NCBI RefSeq assembly: GCF_900291975.1
Contig: NZ_OMPN01000001.1
Span: forward strand, 806,001 to 870,000
Source: Agathobaculum massiliense
GTDB taxonomy: Bacteria > Bacillota > Clostridia > Oscillospirales > Butyricicoccaceae
Length of the DNA: 64,000 nt
Direction of reading: 5' to 3'
Below, piece after piece: positions 61,792 through 64,000 of the stretch (position 1 is its first letter; each line of letters opens with the position of its first letter). The notes under the pieces are model-generated. The model was not told the DNA's origin and made no database searches. It worked only from the letters and a program-made list of their open reading frames with translations. The position numbers were made by a program, and so were the translations under genes.

Positions 61792-61820
61792 AGTATATGC
61801 TTTCTATAATAATTTGTCAA
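61792..61820 (-). promoter_or_regulatory. Sigma-A promoter of the trp operon
   Basis: Minus strand TTGACA, 17 bp, TATACT. The leader is about 340 nt long. Confidence 0.92.
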
Positions 61821-61848
61821 GCATTTTCTCTTCATTTTTTATTACTAT

Positions 61849-61882
61849 AAAAATGGACAGGCCGCCGCACAGCAGCCTGTCC
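61849..61882 (-). terminator. Terminator of the SPFH operon
   Basis: Minus strand GGACAGGC, loop of 12, GCCTGTCC, then ATTTTTA. Confidence 0.82.
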
Positions 61883-61892
61883 GGTTTGTCCG

Positions 61893-62069
61893 CTACTCGT
61901 CATCCTTCGTCTGTACTTTTTTCCTTTTGCGCACCGCTTCGGTGAGCAGGTACTCGATCTGGCCGTTGACCGAGCGGAACTCATCCTCTGCCCATCGGGC
62001 CAGCTCGTCGTACAGCGAGGCGGACAGCCGCAACGGCACCTGCTTTTTCGCTTTTTCCTTGTCCGCCAT
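61893..62069 (-). CDS. Ribbon-helix-helix (Arc-type) DNA-binding protein
   Basis: A 58-residue protein. The strand [20 protein letters not shown] and the following helix ([19 protein letters not shown]) match the Arc/MetJ ribbon-helix-helix fold; both ends are highly charged. AAGGGGG precedes the ATG. It is the last gene of the SPFH operon. It likely binds DNA as a dimer, and the 23-bp palindrome at the operon promoter is the obvious candidate site. Confidence 0.85.
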   Translation of the reverse strand: MADKEKAKKQVPLRLSASLYDELARWAEDEFRSVNGQIEYLLTEAVRKRKKVQTKDDE

Positions 62070-62142
62070 GGCCGCGCCCCCTTAAATCATTTTTCAAACT
62101 CGGATATATACCGCTCACACCGCCACCCAGCCGTTTTTCAGG

Positions 62143-62400
62143 CTATGCCTCATTATGCAAAATGCGCCGCACAAAACGTACCAGTCGTGCCAGGCCTATC
62201 ACGCCCAGCGCCGCAATCAGCAATGCCGCCACCATGTTCTCACGCATTGACCACGCGAGGAACAGGCAAAAGCCGGAAGCAGCGGTAATCAGCACAAGGA
62301 ACAGTATACGCAGCACATACCGCAACGGTTTAGGCAAGATTTCCGATGCGGCAGCATTCATCGCGGCATTGCGCGCGAGCCGCACAAAAAACGTAAACAT
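62143..62400 (-). CDS. Small membrane protein in the SPFH operon
   Basis: An 85-residue protein with a basic N-terminus and two hydrophobic helices (about residues 28-48 and 56-72), ending in RFVRRILHNEA. GAGGGAT precedes the start, 14 bp after the SPFH stop. No family recognised; probably a partner of the SPFH protein in the membrane. Confidence 0.75.
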   Translation of the reverse strand: MFTFFVRLARNAAMNAAASEILPKPLRYVLRILFLVLITAASGFCLFLAWSMRENMVAALLIAALGVIGLARLVRFVRRILHNEA

Positions 62401-62414
62401 GTTTTATCCCTCTT

Positions 62415-63425
62415 TTAGTAAATACTGCCCGAATTAACAACAGGCTGCGCGTCCTTTCCTGCGCAAAGCACAACCATCAGGTTGGAAACCATCTGCGCCT
62501 TGCGCTCATCGTCCAGATCCACCACCTGCTTGGCGCTCAGCTCTTCCAGCGCCATTTCGACCATACCTACCGCGCCCTCGACAATCATCTTGCGCGCGTC
62601 CACAACCGCGCTCGCCTGCTGGCGCTGCAGCATGGCCGCCGCGATCTCGGGCGCATAGGCCAGCGTAGTGATGCGCGCCTCTTCAATCCGCAGACCTGCG
62701 CATGCTACGCGTCCCTGTATCTCCTCCGCCAGTACGGCGGCAATCTCCTGCGCGGACCCACGCAGGCTTTTTTCGTCCCCTCCCTCGGATACATCGTAGG
62801 GGTACAAGCGTACCGTATTGCGCAGCGCCGTGTCCGACTGAATGGACAGGAACTCCTGATAGTTATCCACCGCGAACACCGCCTTTGCCGTGTCCTCAAT
62901 ATGCCAGATGACCGCGATGCCAATGACGATCGGATTGCCGAGCAGATCATTGATCTTCTGCTTGTCGTTGTTAAGCGTCATGGTCTTGAGCGAAAGCTTT
63001 TTGCTCATGCTCGCCGCCTTGACAATCTTACCACTCGAAGTATTTTCATTCTTGGCAAGATCATCGAGCGCTTTCTCGCTGGCGCTTTCTACCGTCGGAT
63101 TGACCGAGCTGCAAAACGGATTGACAAAAAAAATGCCCTCACCCTTGAGCGTACCGATGTACTTGCCGAACAGCGTCAGTACGAGCGCCTCATTCGGCCG
63201 CAGCACCTTGATGCCGCACGCCAGCAGCCAACTCGGCACCGCCAGATATACGATGCCCACAACCAGCATAGCAGCCGCCATGCCTCCCATTTCATCCAGA
63301 TTGACCGCGCCCAGTATGATCAGCGCGACCGCTGCGATGCATAGCAGGATGTCCAGCAGCAAAATCCCCAGTCCATTGGGCGCGCGCAGCGCTTTTTCCT
63401 CGTAAAATATGTTCTTTTCGTTCAT
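62415..63425 (-). CDS. SPFH domain (stomatin/prohibitin-like) membrane protein
   Basis: A 336-residue protein. Two N-terminal membrane helices (about 20-42 and 48-70) precede an SPFH domain ([18 protein letters not shown] through about 275, with [18 protein letters not shown]) and a helical tail that could oligomerise. SPFH proteins scaffold membrane microdomains, proteases or transport complexes. A short leader with a strong promoter and palindrome precedes it. First gene of a three-gene operon. Confidence 0.88.
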   Translation of the reverse strand: MNEKNIFYEEKALRAPNGLGILLLDILLCIAAVALIILGAVNLDEMGGMAAAMLVVGIVYLAVPSWLLACGIKVLRPNEALVLTLFGKYIGTLKGEGIFFVNPFCSSVNPTVESASEKALDDLAKNENTSSGKIVKAASMSKKLSLKTMTLNNDKQKINDLLGNPIVIGIAVIWHIEDTAKAVFAVDNYQEFLSIQSDTALRNTVRLYPYDVSEGGDEKSLRGSAQEIAAVLAEEIQGRVACAGLRIEEARITTLAYAPEIAAAMLQRQQASAVVDARKMIVEGAVGMVEMALEELSAKQVVDLDDERKAQMVSNLMVVLCAGKDAQPVVNSGSIY

Positions 63426-63439
63426 GCTCTATCCCTCAC

Positions 63440-63462
63440 AATGATATTAATTTAATATCATT
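63440..63462. promoter_or_regulatory. Perfect 23-bp palindrome at the SPFH promoter
   Basis: Arms AATGATATTAA and TTAATATCATT around a single T, immediately downstream of the -10 box. Operator candidate for the ribbon-helix-helix protein of the operon or for a Fur-family repressor such as PerR. Confidence 0.75.
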
Positions 63463-63491
63463 ATAATACACTTCCCTTTCCCCTTTGTCAA
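63463..63491 (-). promoter_or_regulatory. Sigma-A promoter of the SPFH operon
   Basis: Minus strand TTGACA, 17 bp, TATTAT. Confidence 0.78.
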
Positions 63492-63585
63492 CCGCTTTTT
63501 CGCTTTTCCGAAATCCATGCGCCGCGCACGACTATTGGCAACCTCTCCCATTCCAGCATAGATTGCAGGGAAAGGTGGTTTTTCT

Positions 63586-64000
63586 ATGGTAATTCATGTC
63601 GTACAGCCCGGCGATTCGCTTTACCGCATCGCACAGACGCACGGCGTGCCGCTCCCGTTCCTCATCCAGCAGAACGAGCTGCGCGAACCGGCGCGGCTGA
63701 CTCCTGGACAGACGATCGTGGTGCCGCAGCCCTCCGAAACCTATCTGGTCAAACGCGGGGATACGCTCGGCAGCATTGCGGCGCGGCACGGCACGACCGT
63801 CCTGTCCCTCTGGCAGAACAACCCGCAACTCGGCGGCACAGACCGCATCTATCCCGGCCAGATGCTCGTGCTTTCCTATCCGACGCCCAAGCTCGGCGCC
63901 TTTGCGGTCAACGGATATGCGTATCCGAATATCGACCCGCGCTTGCTGCGCAAGACCCTGCCCTATCTGACGTACTTATCCGTTTTTTCCTACGGCTTTG
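63586..64000 (+). CDS. LysM-repeat protein, probably a spore-cortex or GH18-type hydrolase (3' end outside window)
   Basis: 138 residues are visible. There are two LysM repeats: HVVQPGDSLYRIAQTHGVPL (residues 4-23 and on to about 47) and YLVKRGDTLGSIAARHGTTV (about 53-97). After them comes the beginning of what looks like a GH18-type barrel (GYAYPNIDPRLL, YLTYLSVFSYGF), as in YaaH/SleL spore-peptidoglycan hydrolases. AAAGGTGG precedes the ATG. No signal peptide is visible, in keeping with SleL. The 3' end lies beyond the window. Confidence 0.8.
   Translation, partial: MVIHVVQPGDSLYRIAQTHGVPLPFLIQQNELREPARLTPGQTIVVPQPSETYLVKRGDTLGSIAARHGTTVLSLWQNNPQLGGTDRIYPGQMLVLSYPTPKLGAFAVNGYAYPNIDPRLLRKTLPYLTYLSVFSYGF

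Noticed and set aside
60067-61809. 580-residue open frame opposite trpE and the T-box
   Set aside because: Runs through a conserved RNA leader and an obvious TrpE; composition is that of a reverse frame.

Overview
This is a GC-rich (roughly 60 percent) stretch of chromosome from an anaerobic, probably spore-forming member of the Clostridia, most likely an Oscillospirales / Butyricicoccaceae-type gut organism. The placement is an inference. It rests on ferredoxin-linked split glutamate synthase with an ANTAR regulator, iron-sulfur PurF, a GerMN protein, a LysM spore-cortex-type protein, rubrerythrin with PerR, a T-box ahead of the trp operon, and strong AGGAGG ribosome-binding sites. Genes are tightly packed, nearly everything is intact, and there are no rRNA or tRNA genes, insertion sequences or CRISPR arrays.

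Layout. 1-7.1 kb (+): ammonia assimilation and purine entry, with split glutamate synthase, a 16-Cys ferredoxin, an FAD oxidoreductase, glutamine synthetase, an ANTAR antiterminator and purF. 7.1-21.4 kb (-): a long cell-envelope and translation block, read from zapA through a U32 peptidase, maf, mreC, mreD and PBP2, then minD, mgsA, hisS, two tiny membrane proteins, aspS, an LTA-synthase-like protein and a VOC protein. 21.6-28.8 kb (+): proline synthesis (proB, proA) with two tiny membrane proteins and a CYTH protein, then putP, a ComEC-like metallo-beta-lactamase-fold protein, a DUF3006 protein and lysA. 28.8-31.8 kb: two related zinc-ribbon membrane proteins, mnmM, and an Fe-S protein divergent from a Crp/Fnr regulator. 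31.8-35.7 kb: DUF819 permease divergent from pepV and a dipeptide epimerase, a likely peptide or murein-peptide salvage set. 35.7-38.2 kb: a small XRE regulator and a divergent 84-aa protein sharing an operator, a phage-type amidase, and a cysteine-synthase-like gene. 38.2-40.9 kb (-): perR-rubrerythrin, an unknown protein and a hemolysin III protein. 41.0-45.7 kb: a polysaccharide deacetylase (-), then a methyltransferase and a DUF1836-ybaK-nitrilase-thiE operon (+). 45.8-53.1 kb (-): a seven-gene sugar or polyol operon with a split transketolase, two dehydrogenases, a GPH symporter, an epimerase and an AraC regulator, but no kinase. 53.5-55.0 kb: a GerMN protein and a TIGR00266/AIM24 protein. 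55.0-61.8 kb (-): a complete trpEGDCFBA operon under a tryptophan T-box. 61.9-63.5 kb (-): an SPFH protein, a small membrane protein and a ribbon-helix-helix protein. The window ends inside a LysM (+) gene.

Regulation is unusually readable. Many sigma-A promoters have near-consensus -35 and -10 boxes 16-18 bp apart. Convergent genes repeatedly share one bidirectional hairpin terminator. Perfect palindromes sit at the promoters of perR, the Crp/Fnr gene, the XRE divergon, the hemolysin III gene and the SPFH operon. The least explained items are the kinase-free split-transketolase operon, the SPFH/ribbon-helix-helix operon with its 23-bp palindrome, the hairpin in the VOC leader, and several conserved-looking microproteins.
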